Source of the DNA: Candidatus Kuenenia stuttgartensis
Lineage (GTDB): Bacteria; Planctomycetota; Planctomycetia; Planctomycetales; Planctomycetaceae
Assembly (NCBI GenBank): GCA_945861865.1
Contig: CAMAWN010000050.1
Location: forward strand, 1 to 32,579
Direction of reading: 5' to 3'
DNA: 32,579 nucleotides
The position numbers and the translations under genes were made by a program. How positions within the stretch are numbered: position 1 is the stretch's first letter; every line of letters starts with the position of its first letter. The notes under the pieces were generated by a model. The model was not told where the DNA came from and searched no databases. It saw only the letters and a list, made by a program, of their open reading frames with translations. Below, in pieces: positions 1-7,436 of this stretch.

Positions 1-2
1 AC

Positions 3-578
3 GCCGATCTGCTCGTCTGCGGCGAAGCGTCCGAATTGGCCGAGGCCTTGCAACTCATCAGCGAGACAAAGCCCGATGTGGCTGTCATCGACATTGGGCT
101 GAAGACCGGCAACGGCCTCGATCTCATCAAACGCATCAAAGCCCGCGGCGAGACAGCGCGGATGCTGGTCTGGTCCATGTATCAGGAATCGCTGTACGCC
201 GAGCGCGTTCTGCAAGCCGGAGCCTTGGGTTACATCACCAAAGACCAGGCGACCGACAAAATCGTGGACGCTATCCGGCGAGTTCTGGAAGGCAAGATTT
301 ACCTGAGCGAAGCCATGACCGAGAAACTGCTCATCCGCATTCAGACGGGCAGCGCGCTCAGACAAAGCCATCGACCCGAAGAATGCCTCTCCGATCGTGA
401 ATTGGAAGTCTTTCAACTCATCGGCAATGGCCTCGACACGCATGAGATTGCCACGCGACTCAATGTCAGCCCCAAGACCATCGAGACGTACCGTTTCCGC
501 ATGAAAGAGAAACTCAACATCACCGACAGCAAAGAACTTTTCCGGCGCGCCCTGTACTGGGTTGAAGAAAATCACTAA
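3..578 (+). CDS. NarL/FixJ-type response regulator, 5' end cut off by window
   Basis: This is the C-terminal part of a two-component response regulator that would bind DNA after phosphorylation. The reading frame is open to base 3, so the true start lies outside the window; the TTG at 36 is internal. The visible part begins inside a receiver domain: the VAVIDIG strand carries the likely phospho-acceptor Asp, followed by the GNGLDLI loop, and the conserved Lys is in YITKDQ. A LuxR-type helix-turn-helix follows (LSDRELEVFQLIGNG...EIATRLNVSPKTIETYRFRMKEKL). The protein ends normally at TAA. A universal-stress-protein relic follows about 50 nt downstream on the same strand. The cognate kinase is not in the window. 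Family assignment is secure; the target genes are unknown. Confidence 0.93.
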   Translation, partial: ADLLVCGEASELAEALQLISETKPDVAVIDIGLKTGNGLDLIKRIKARGETARMLVWSMYQESLYAERVLQAGALGYITKDQATDKIVDAIRRVLEGKIYLSEAMTEKLLIRIQTGSALRQSHRPEECLSDRELEVFQLIGNGLDTHEIATRLNVSPKTIETYRFRMKEKLNITDSKELFRRALYWVEENH

Positions 579-627
579 CGACAACTTGTCACTCATCAAG
601 CGTCTGACAATCCGACTGGAGAACATC

Positions 628-1061
628 ACGAGTTGGCTGCCGAAGAAAACCGTTGTGGTTCCCGTGGATTTTCGACTGCTTCCGCCGATGCGCTCCAGAC
701 GGCGATGCAATTGGTGGCTCAACCGCAGGAATTGCATGTGCTCTATGTCACTCTCCCGGCAGTGACGATTTTGTCCCCCGATGGTTGGGTGGCGGATGAC
801 GCTCCTTCGCGAATGCGGGCCGCAGCCCAGTTGTTGTCGAAGTTTTTGGACGAGCATCAAGCCTCTGAAGTCTCCCAGTTCATCCGCGAAGGAGATCCTG
901 GATTGATGATCGCCGACTATGCCGACGAGACCCGCACGGACCTGATCGTGATGCCGTCGCATGGCGATCACGGTGTCGCGCGAGTGCTGCTCGGCTCAGT
1001 GACCGAACGAGTTTAGCGGCACGCCAAATGCCCAATCCTCGTGTTGCGGCGTCGAGACTGA
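628..1061 (+). pseudogene. Universal stress protein (UspA family), degraded
   Basis: The translation matches a UspA-type protein of about 144 residues, but only if three defects are repaired. First, a GGAG at 618-621 sits 6 nt before ACG (628-630), exactly where ATG is expected, followed by SWLPKKTVVVPVDF. Second, the T run at 669-672 is one base short: the frame that gives VVVPVDF must shift to continue as STASADALQTAMQLV. Third, TAG at 1014-1016 interrupts the GSVTERV segment, and the same frame continues as RHAKCPILVLRRRD to TGA at 1059-1061, which is the usual Usp C-terminus. The nucleotide-binding GSVTERV region is otherwise intact. Several independent lesions favour a pseudogene over one sequencing error. 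The original start is inferred. Confidence 0.8.
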
Positions 1062-1103
1062 ACGGCGATCCAAAGGAACCGGCGGGACGATGCTCCCCAC
1101 GGT

Positions 1104-3599
1104 TCAATCGACGTACAAGAACTCATTCGAGTTCAGCAGCACTTGGCAGAAGTCCGTCAACGTGGACGACGCAGCGGCCGCGTTGCGCGCGGCTTGCCGG
1201 TTGAGGAACTCGATGGCGACCGCACGTTCCGCCTCGCTCGGTTCTCGACCAAAGGCCAAGCGGTAGGCCACGGCGATTTGAGCATCGCGTTCGGCACCCG
1301 CCTCGGATTGCACACGGCGAGCGAATTCCGCGGAATGGGCGAGCGAGTCTTTGCTGTTGATCATCAGCAAGGCTTGAGTCGGCGTCGTGGTCACGTTGCG
1401 TTCGGGGGTGCTCGAAAAACCGTCCGCCGAATCGAAGACGTCCAGCAATGCATCGGGCGAGTTGCGGCGCTGCTCGGTGAAGATCGAACGTTGCGGCTTC
1501 GAGGCCGAAACGCTCGGACCACCCGACTTCGCATCCAGTTTGCCGGCGACCAGCAGCATCGAGTCTCGAATTTGTTCGGCATCCAGCCTGCGAATATTCG
1601 CTCGCCACAGCAAACGATTGGTCGGGTCTTTGAGCTGTTGCTGCTCGGCGTTCGGGTTCGTCGCTGATTGCCGATACGTCGCGGACGTGACGATCAGTCG
1701 ATGTAACGATTTGAAGGACCAGGGAGTGAGTTCCGATTTTTGATTGGGGAGACCGGCAAAGCGGCTGGCTAACCAATCGAGCAACTCTGGATGGCTCGGT
1801 GATTCGCCGAGGCGGCCGAAGTCGCTGGAGGTCGCGACCAAGCCTTTGCCGAAGTGGTACTGCCAGATGCGATTGACCATCACGCGCGGCGTAAGTGGAT
1901 TGTCCGGTGAGGTCATCCAGCGAGCCAATGTCGTGCGGCGACCGGTGGACTGCGGCGCGTGCGGGGCCGGGGCGATCTTGGCCGGCGAATCGTCGAGGAC
2001 TGACAGCAAACCCGGAACGATGTCGGTCTCGGTTTTGTCGCCGGGGATCACTGTCGGCGGCGCGATCGGGCCGACATCCGCGACGGCGTAGCCGATCGGC
2101 AGTGCGGCGGGTTTGAGATCATCGAACGTTTTCAATTCCGCTCGCAGTTCATCCCATTTCTTCTTGGAATCGTCCTTGAGCTTCGCACCGATTTGATCGT
2201 GCTCGTACTGCACCTGGCGGTAAGCCAAGTCGTAGAGTTGTCGATCCAGTGGAGTCAACTTGCTGACGTCGTCGGTCTTCAGGATCGCTTGAATTTCCGC
2301 CGGGAACTTGAAGATCGCGCTGGCCTTCAGCTTGGCGAAATGCGGCTTCTCCAATTCAGCCAGCTTCGCGCGGACGTCGGCGGTTTTTGCTTCCCACTCG
2401 GCCAGCTTCGCTTGGTGAGCTTCGATCTCGGCCTTGGTCGCCAGCGGCTGGGCATCTTGCGGCAGGATGCCGGCGAAGAAGGCTCGCAGACGGAAATAGT
2501 CTTTCTGCAAGATCGGGTCGAACTTGTGATCGTGACACCGTGCGCAGCCCATGCCGAAGCCGAGAAACACGTCGCCGGTCACGTCGGTGATATCGTTGAG
2601 GATTTCGTTCCACTGCGTCCGCGCGTCGCGCTGGTTGTATTCGTAGAGCGACAGCCGCAAGTAACCGGTTGCGGCGAGCGCGTCTGGGTTGTCGGGATCA
2701 ATCTCGTCGCCGGCGATTTGTTCCTGCACGAAGCGGTCGAACGGTTTGTCGGTTTGGAATGAGCGAATGACGTAGTCGCGATACCGCCAGGCGTGCGGCC
2801 GGTAATCGTCTTTGCGATAGCCGTCCGACTCGGCGTAGCGGACGAGGTCGAGCCAATGCCGCGCCCAACGCTCGCCGTAGGCCGGGCTGTCGAGCAGCCG
2901 ATCAACGAGTCGCTCGTAGGCATCGTCGCGCGAGTCGTTTTCAAACTCGGCGATCTCGGTTGGCGTTGGCGGGAGTCCGGTGAGATCGAACGTCAGACGT
3001 CGGATCAGCGTGCGGCGGTCGGCTTCGGGCGCGGGAGTGAAGCCGTCGGCCGCGAGCTTCGCTGCGATGAAGTGGTCGATTGGATTGCGAATTTGAAATT
3101 TCAGATTTGAAATTTCAGATTTCAAATCGGGGACGGCCGGATCTTTGATCGGCTGGAAGGCCCAGTATTGCTTGTCGGCATCGGTGATGCCTTTGCCACC
3201 GGGGATGAGCACTCGCGATTTGCCATCGACGGTCGGCCACGGCAGACCGCGTCGGACCCATTCGGTCAACGCGGCGATTTCGTTTTCCTTCAACGGCGTA
3301 TCGGGCGGCATTTCGAGGCCCGTCCGATTGATGGCTTCAATCAGCAGGCTTTCGGTCGGCTTGCCGCTGATGACGATTTCGCCGCTCTCGCCACCTTTCA
3401 GAACGGCTTCGCGCGAGTCGAGCCGCAGTTGACCTTTCTGCTGAGCCTCGCCGTGACACTTCAAGCAACGTGCAACCAGGACCGGCCGAACTTTCGATTC
3501 GAAGAACTTGATCGCCTCTGGATCGGAGATCGATTCCGCCGCGCGGGTCATCCCACAGGGCCACAGAGCGATCAGCAGAATCGGAATTACTCGGCTCAT
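1104..3599 (-). CDS. Planctomycete cytochrome-like PSCyt1/DUF1549/DUF1553 protein
   Basis: A large exported protein of 831 residues of unknown biochemical role, of a type expanded in planctomycetes. The ATG at 3599 is chosen because it gives a signal peptide (MSRVIPILLIALWPCGMTRAAES) and has a purine-rich GAGGGA upstream; a longer frame to 3776 has no such signal. Domains in order: PSCyt1 with CLKCH haem-type motif (C45, C48, H49) and a MPP that may supply the distal ligand (M97); DUF1549 from about 172, with a second motif CARCHDHKFDPI; DUF1553 in the C-terminal half (TPRVMVNRIWQYHFGKGL). The linker at residues 160-170 is encoded by an AT-rich palindromic repeat. Such genes often stand next to DUF1501 or sulfatase genes; neither is adjacent here. 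Haem binding is likely but not proven. Confidence 0.93.
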   Translation of the reverse strand: MSRVIPILLIALWPCGMTRAAESISDPEAIKFFESKVRPVLVARCLKCHGEAQQKGQLRLDSREAVLKGGESGEIVISGKPTESLLIEAINRTGLEMPPDTPLKENEIAALTEWVRRGLPWPTVDGKSRVLIPGGKGITDADKQYWAFQPIKDPAVPDLKSEISNLKFQIRNPIDHFIAAKLAADGFTPAPEADRRTLIRRLTFDLTGLPPTPTEIAEFENDSRDDAYERLVDRLLDSPAYGERWARHWLDLVRYAESDGYRKDDYRPHAWRYRDYVIRSFQTDKPFDRFVQEQIAGDEIDPDNPDALAATGYLRLSLYEYNQRDARTQWNEILNDITDVTGDVFLGFGMGCARCHDHKFDPILQKDYFRLRAFFAGILPQDAQPLATKAEIEAHQAKLAEWEAKTADVRAKLAELEKPHFAKLKASAIFKFPAEIQAILKTDDVSKLTPLDRQLYDLAYRQVQYEHDQIGAKLKDDSKKKWDELRAELKTFDDLKPAALPIGYAVADVGPIAPPTVIPGDKTETDIVPGLLSVLDDSPAKIAPAPHAPQSTGRRTTLARWMTSPDNPLTPRVMVNRIWQYHFGKGLVATSSDFGRLGESPSHPELLDWLASRFAGLPNQKSELTPWSFKSLHRLIVTSATYRQSATNPNAEQQQLKDPTNRLLWRANIRRLDAEQIRDSMLLVAGKLDAKSGGPSVSASKPQRSIFTEQRRNSPDALLDVFDSADGFSSTPERNVTTTPTQALLMINSKDSLAHSAEFARRVQSEAGAERDAQIAVAYRLAFGREPSEAERAVAIEFLNRQAARNAAAASSTLTDFCQVLLNSNEFLYVD
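3091..3128. repeat. AT-rich 14-bp tandem/palindromic repeat inside a coding region
   Basis: Two identical copies of ATTTGAAATTTCAG (3091-3104 and 3105-3118) are followed by a partial inverted copy, ATTTCAAATC (3119-3128). GATTTGAAAT at 3104-3113 pairs perfectly with 3119-3128 around a 5-nt loop. It is far more AT-rich than its surroundings and is read in frame on the minus strand as SEISNLKFQI within the linker between PSCyt1 and DUF1549. Confidence 0.85.
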
Positions 3600-3652
3600 G
3601 GAATGTCTTCCCTCGTTGAGCGGTGATGATATTCCACGAGCCGAGCCGTAGT

Positions 3653-3687
3653 CACGCTCGCCGGAGCGTGGGTTGTTGGCGAGCGTG
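3653..3687. repeat. Intergenic palindromic element with alternative stems
   Basis: CACGCTC (3653-3659) and GAGCGTG (3664-3670) form a perfect 7-bp stem with a 4-nt loop. Alternatively CACGCTCGCC (3653-3662) pairs perfectly over 10 bp with GGCGAGCGTG (3678-3687). It lies between the OleA-like gene and the PSCyt1 gene, both on the minus strand. It has no T tract, so it could be an attenuator-like structure or simply a dispersed repeat. Confidence 0.65.
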
Positions 3688-3776
3688 GCAACCTCGGAAT
3701 CATAAACCGGTCGAATGCTGTGAGCCTTCTTCCGAATCGTAAACGGTATCACGGCGAACGGATTTCGGCCGGGCAA

Positions 3777-4820
3777 CTACCAATTCACGCCTAGCATGAT
3801 CGAACTGAGGCCGCTGCCGATGCCGAGCAGCGCGACTCGGTCGCCAGGGGCGACGTGGCCGCGTTCGACGCCGAGGGCAAAGGCGGTTGGCAGCGCGACC
3901 GCTCCCGTGTTGCCGAGGAACTCGACGGTCGGGAAGTCGATCTCCGGAGACAGACCCAGACGATCCAGCAGCAACTTGCGATGTGCCTTGCCGACTTGAT
4001 GCGTGAAGACTTTGTGGACCTCGGCGGCCGGCCAGCCGAGTTCGACTTGGACGCGATCCCAAGTCGCACCGGCCAATTCAATGCCAGCGTGCAGCAACGC
4101 TTCGGAGTCGGTCTGCATGCGCGGTCGGCCATCGGCAGTGACGGCTTCCACTCCGCCGGCGCAGAGTTCGTGGTGACTGGTGTCCGTCAAACAGACTCCG
4201 CCGAGAAGTCGATGGCCACTGCGGCTGAGGTCTCGATGGCAGAGCACGATCGCCGCCGAACCTGATCCAATCGTCAGCGATGCAAAGTCGAGCTTGATGC
4301 TCTGCCGAGTTACGTCCGGGCTGTTCAGTAGCGAGTCGATCGTCCCTTCGACGAGATCGCGGCCGTCTTCCGTGCCGACCACGATGCCGGCTCGGACTTG
4401 CCCGAGTTCGATCATGTTCGCCAGCACGAGCATCCCGTTGAGCAATCCGAGACACGCATTGCTGACATCCAGAATCGCAGCGGTCTTCGGCAGTCCGACC
4501 GCGTGATGCACGCCGCTGGCCGTCGCCGGTTCAAGTTGATCGCGGCACACCGAACCGTGAACGAGCAGACCGATGTCGTCAGCGTTCAGTCCGGAAGCGT
4601 TGAGCGCTTTGCGAGCGGTGATCGAACTGATCTGACTCGGCTTCACGCCGCAGTCAAAAAAACGCCGCTCGCGAATGCCGGTCATCAATTCGAGCCGGCC
4701 GAACGGCAAACCGAGTCGCTCATAAACCGGAGCGAGTTGCTGTTCGATCTCATCCGACGTCACGACGTGAGGCGGCAATTCGTAGGCGAGGCTCTCAACG
4801 CAGACGTGTTCGTATCGCAT
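3777..4820 (-). CDS. OleA-like thiolase-superfamily condensing enzyme (KAS III fold)
   Basis: A 347-residue condensing enzyme of the FabH/KAS III group. Catalytic residues visible: Cys123 in DVSNACLG, His274 in [10 protein letters not shown] and Asn304 in [12 protein letters not shown]. Glu97 (in LEPATAS) lies exactly 26 residues before the Cys. That is the spacing of Glu117 and Cys143 in Xanthomonas OleA, where the Glu is needed for head-to-head Claisen condensation of two acyl-CoAs; the His-to-Asn spacing of 30 also fits OleA. FabH proteins have no Glu there, to my knowledge. I therefore prefer OleA-like to FabH, although automatic annotation may say 3-oxoacyl-ACP synthase III. No oleB, oleC or oleD homologue is visible beside it, so the pathway is unproven. 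ATG start at 4820. Confidence 0.85.
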   Translation of the reverse strand: MRYEHVCVESLAYELPPHVVTSDEIEQQLAPVYERLGLPFGRLELMTGIRERRFFDCGVKPSQISSITARKALNASGLNADDIGLLVHGSVCRDQLEPATASGVHHAVGLPKTAAILDVSNACLGLLNGMLVLANMIELGQVRAGIVVGTEDGRDLVEGTIDSLLNSPDVTRQSIKLDFASLTIGSGSAAIVLCHRDLSRSGHRLLGGVCLTDTSHHELCAGGVEAVTADGRPRMQTDSEALLHAGIELAGATWDRVQVELGWPAAEVHKVFTHQVGKAHRKLLLDRLGLSPEIDFPTVEFLGNTGAVALPTAFALGVERGHVAPGDRVALLGIGSGLSSIMLGVNW

Positions 4821-4824
4821 GGTG

Positions 4825-4920
4825 CAACGTAACCGTCATCGCTCCGCGTGACGAGCCGAACGCGCGATCGACGTCCACTGGCAATCCGGCTCATCACGCG
4901 GAGCGGTGATGGCTACGTTG
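4825..4920. repeat. Long imperfect inverted repeat, BIME/REP-like
   Basis: Two 34-nt arms (4825-4858 and 4887-4920) are reverse complements at 30 of 34 positions, around a 28-nt centre; all four differences are transitions. Each arm contains its own hairpin. The better one is CATCAC-GCGGAGCG-GTGATG near 4892-4911; the other is CGTCA...TGACG in the left arm. The element fills the gap between the small gene ending at 4927 and the OleA-like gene starting at 4820. This arrangement resembles paired REP elements or a small non-autonomous element. It could also act as a terminator for the upstream gene. Confidence 0.8.
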
Positions 4921-4926
4921 AAGCAC

Positions 4927-5127
4927 TCAGTGCGCCATGACCGGAGCACGAATGACGTGCCCGGCCAATTCCGTCACTTGGCGAAGATTCGCGCGGCGTT
5001 CATCTTCCGACTCGTTGGTCGGCAGATCGTTGATGTCCAACATGATCGAACTGCGCACAAAGCGAAGACCCTTCAGAAGGATCTCCTTTTGGTCTTTGGT
5101 CAGCTCCAGAGTGATTGATTCGCTCAT
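4927..5127 (-). CDS. Small conserved-looking hypothetical protein (66 aa)
   Basis: A 66-residue, charged, probably helical cytosolic protein starting MSESITLELTKDQKEILLKG and ending in VIRAPVMAH. ATG at 5127 has AAGG about 10 nt upstream. The N-terminal LELTKDQKEILLKGLRFVRSSI stretch reads like a genuine amphipathic helix, and the amino-acid composition is protein-like, unlike the overlapping plus-strand frame. I do not recognise a named family. It lies upstream of the OleA-like gene on the same strand, but a large inverted repeat separates them, so co-transcription is uncertain. Confidence 0.65.
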   Translation of the reverse strand: MSESITLELTKDQKEILLKGLRFVRSSIMLDINDLPTNESEDERRANLRQVTELAGHVIRAPVMAH

Positions 5128-5478
5128 TCGGAAAACCTTGACGACGAGTGTCTCGCCGTATTTTCGGCAAAGTCGGTGGCGGCGGCAGCCTCCGACGGGG
5201 CAGTATGATATCCGTGCAATTCGGGGTTCTCAACCGGGGAGATTCATCGTCCAGCTTGGATTGCGGGCTTGCCATCGTCTCGACTCTGCGGCCGAATTCG
5301 ACCGGCAAGTCCCGACGTTGACCGGAGGATTCGCATAGCCGCTGTGCCGGGAACGGTCGCCGTTTCGAGCGTCGTCGGAAGGGTTTGCCACGATGGCTGA
5401 TGTCCGCATTCTTCATTCCTTCCCGCTGGCCGCTACGATACGCCGACTCGTCTGACACTTGGGATTGGGACTCGACCG
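5128..5478. other. Divergent intergenic region upstream of glnA
   Basis: These 351 bases separate the minus-strand small gene from the plus-strand glutamine synthetase gene and should hold both promoters. I see no convincing gene, no clear sigma-54 (GG-N10-GC) element, and only weak -10-like hexamers (TATGAT near 5206, TACGAT near 5433) without good -35 partners. No function is assigned beyond likely promoter content. Confidence 0.4.
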
Positions 5479-6891
5479 ATGACACCGCGCGAAGTGCTGG
5501 CTCTCTGCCGTGAACGGGAAATCCAGGCGATCGATCTGCGCTTCATGGATTTTCCGGGGACTCAGAAACACGTCACGATCCCCGCCAAGATTCTGAAAGA
5601 ACGCAGCTTCGAGGACGGCTTCGGCTTCAACGGCAGTTCGCTCCGCGGCTGGCAGTCGATCAATGAGAGCGACATGCTGCTGGTCCCGGTCGCCGAGACC
5701 GCCATCGTCGATCCGTTCCTCAGCCACACACTGGCGATGACCTGCAACATCCAAGACCCGACGACGCGACAGGATTACCCGCGCGACCCGCGCAACGTGG
5801 CTCGCAAAGCAACGAACTACATGCTGCAAACGGGCGTGGCCGACGTCGCGAACTTCGGCCCGGCCGCCGAGTTCTTCGTCTTCGATGACGTCCGCTTCGA
5901 TCAGAACGAACACGAGGCGTACTACCATGTCGACAGCGTCGAGGGTCAATGGAATCGCGGCAAAGGCTCGACGGGACCGAACACCGGTTACCAGATCCGC
6001 TTCAAAGAGGGCTACTTCCCGACGCCTCCCGCCGACACGCTGCAAGACCTGCGCACCGAGATCATGCTCAAGCTGATGGAGTGCGGCATCGAGGTCGAAG
6101 GCCAGCACCACGAAGTTGCCACCGCCGGTCAGTGCGAAGTCGATATGCGGTACGCCCCACTGCTTCGCACCGCCGACAACTTGCTGCTCTACAAATATCT
6201 CGTGAAGAATGTCGCCGCGCGGCATGGCAAGACGGCGACGTTCATGCCCAAGCCGCTGTGGAATGACAACGGCTCCGGGTTGCATCTGCACTTCTCGCTG
6301 TTCAAGAGCGGCTCGCCGTTGTTCGCAGGCTCCGGCTACGGTGGACTCAGCGATCTGGCGATGTACGCGATGGGTGGAATTCTGAAACACGGGGCCGCGT
6401 TGATGGCGTTCTGCTGTCCGACGACGAACAGCTACAAGCGGCTCGTGCCCGGATTCGAGGCTCCGATCAATCTGGCCTACAGCTACCGCAACCGTTCGGC
6501 GGCGATTCGTATTCCGGTTCACAATCCGAATTCCGAAAGCCGCCGCATCGAGTTCCGTATCCCGGATGCCTCATGCAACGGTTACCTCGCAATGAGTGCG
6601 GTGCTGATGGCCGCACTCGACGGCATTCAAAACCGCACTCATCCCGGCCCGCCGTTTGACAAAGATTTGTACGATCTCGAACCTGACGAGTTGAAGTCTG
6701 TCCCGAAAGTGCCGTCCTCGCTCGACGAGTCGCTTGCCGCGCTCCGTCGCGATCACGAGTTCCTGTTGAAGGGCGACGTCTTCACCGAAGACGTCGTCGA
6801 CACCTGGATTTGGTACAAGACAACGCAAGAGATCGATGCCCTCCGTCAACGCCCGCATCCGTTTGAATTCACGATGTACTACGACGCGTGA
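5479..6891 (+). CDS. glnA: Glutamine synthetase, type I
   Basis: ATP-dependent ligation of ammonia to glutamate, the central ammonium-assimilation step, in the cytosol as a dodecamer. At 470 residues it has the usual GSI length. Visible signatures: the N-terminal beta-grasp (IDLRFMDFPGTQKHVTIPA), the DGFGFNGSS loop, the catalytic-domain PAAEFFVFD strand, the NDNGSGLHLHFSLF metal/ATP segment, and NRSAAIRIP followed by SESRRIEFRIPD. Tyr398 in KDLYDLEPDE matches the adenylylation Tyr of Escherichia coli GS (397), so control by an adenylyltransferase is possible. No PII or adenylyltransferase gene is in the window. The stop overlaps the purine-rich leader of the next gene, suggesting one operon with the DJ-1-like and GDPD genes. 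ATG start; only a weak GGGA precedes it. Confidence 0.97.
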   Translation: MTPREVLALCREREIQAIDLRFMDFPGTQKHVTIPAKILKERSFEDGFGFNGSSLRGWQSINESDMLLVPVAETAIVDPFLSHTLAMTCNIQDPTTRQDYPRDPRNVARKATNYMLQTGVADVANFGPAAEFFVFDDVRFDQNEHEAYYHVDSVEGQWNRGKGSTGPNTGYQIRFKEGYFPTPPADTLQDLRTEIMLKLMECGIEVEGQHHEVATAGQCEVDMRYAPLLRTADNLLLYKYLVKNVAARHGKTATFMPKPLWNDNGSGLHLHFSLFKSGSPLFAGSGYGGLSDLAMYAMGGILKHGAALMAFCCPTTNSYKRLVPGFEAPINLAYSYRNRSAAIRIPVHNPNSESRRIEFRIPDASCNGYLAMSAVLMAALDGIQNRTHPGPPFDKDLYDLEPDELKSVPKVPSSLDESLAALRRDHEFLLKGDVFTEDVVDTWIWYKTTQEIDALRQRPHPFEFTMYYDA

Positions 6892-6902
6892 GGAAGTCTG
6901 CC

Positions 6903-7436
6903 GTGCCCCGATCTCTCAGCGACCGCCACATTCTGATTTTTGTCGAGGACGCCTACGAAGACCTCGAACTGTGGTATCCGAAGCTGCGGCTGATTGAGGC
7001 CGGGATTCACGTCACGATCGCCGGGCCAAAGTCCGGCCAGAGATACGTCGGCAAGAACGGTTATCCGTGCGTGTCGGATGCTCTGATCTCCGAAATAGAA
7101 TCGATCGACTTTCATGGTGTGATCTGCGCCGGTGGCTGGATGCCGGACAAGTTGCGGCGCGATCCGAAGGTGTTGCAGTTGATTCGTGAGTTCGCAACGG
7201 CTGAAAAGTTGGTCGCGGCGATTTGTCATGGCGGCTGGATGCCGATCTCGGCGGGCGTCTATCGCGGCGTGCAGGTGACTGGTTCGCCCGGCATCAAGGA
7301 CGACCTGATCAACGCCGGGGCCTTGTGGTCCGATGCCTCGGTCGTCGTCGATCGGTATTTCGTGTCGAGCCGCAAGCCGGACGACTTGCCGGACTTTTGC
7401 CGAGCGATGTTGGACGTGCTCTCGAAGGCGACGTGA
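6903..7436 (+). CDS. DJ-1/PfpI family protein
   Basis: A 177-residue cysteine-nucleophile protein of the DJ-1/PfpI superfamily, whose members act as glyoxalases, deglycases, chaperones or amidases; the substrate cannot be told here. Visible: ILIFVEDAYEDLELWYP strand with Glu15 (the usual acidic partner), and the nucleophile elbow AAICHGGWMP with Cys108-His109. The C-terminus has the typical GALWSDASVVVDRYFVSSRKPDDLPDF segment. GTG at 6903 is chosen because GAGGAAG lies 6 nt upstream; another GTG at 6888 overlaps the glnA stop but has no ribosome site. Its stop overlaps the ATG of the GDPD gene (TGATG arrangement reading A-TGA/ATG), so translation is probably coupled. Confidence 0.9.
   Translation: MPRSLSDRHILIFVEDAYEDLELWYPKLRLIEAGIHVTIAGPKSGQRYVGKNGYPCVSDALISEIESIDFHGVICAGGWMPDKLRRDPKVLQLIREFATAEKLVAAICHGGWMPISAGVYRGVQVTGSPGIKDDLINAGALWSDASVVVDRYFVSSRKPDDLPDFCRAMLDVLSKAT

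Noticed and set aside
3600..3776. N-terminal extension of the PSCyt1 protein to 3776.
   Set aside because: It translates the intergenic hairpin and precedes a good signal peptide with its own ribosome site at 3599.
5413..6522. Long minus-strand open frame (369 codons) opposite glnA.
   Set aside because: It lies antisense to a certain glutamine synthetase gene, has Arg/Val-rich shadow composition and no recognisable motif.
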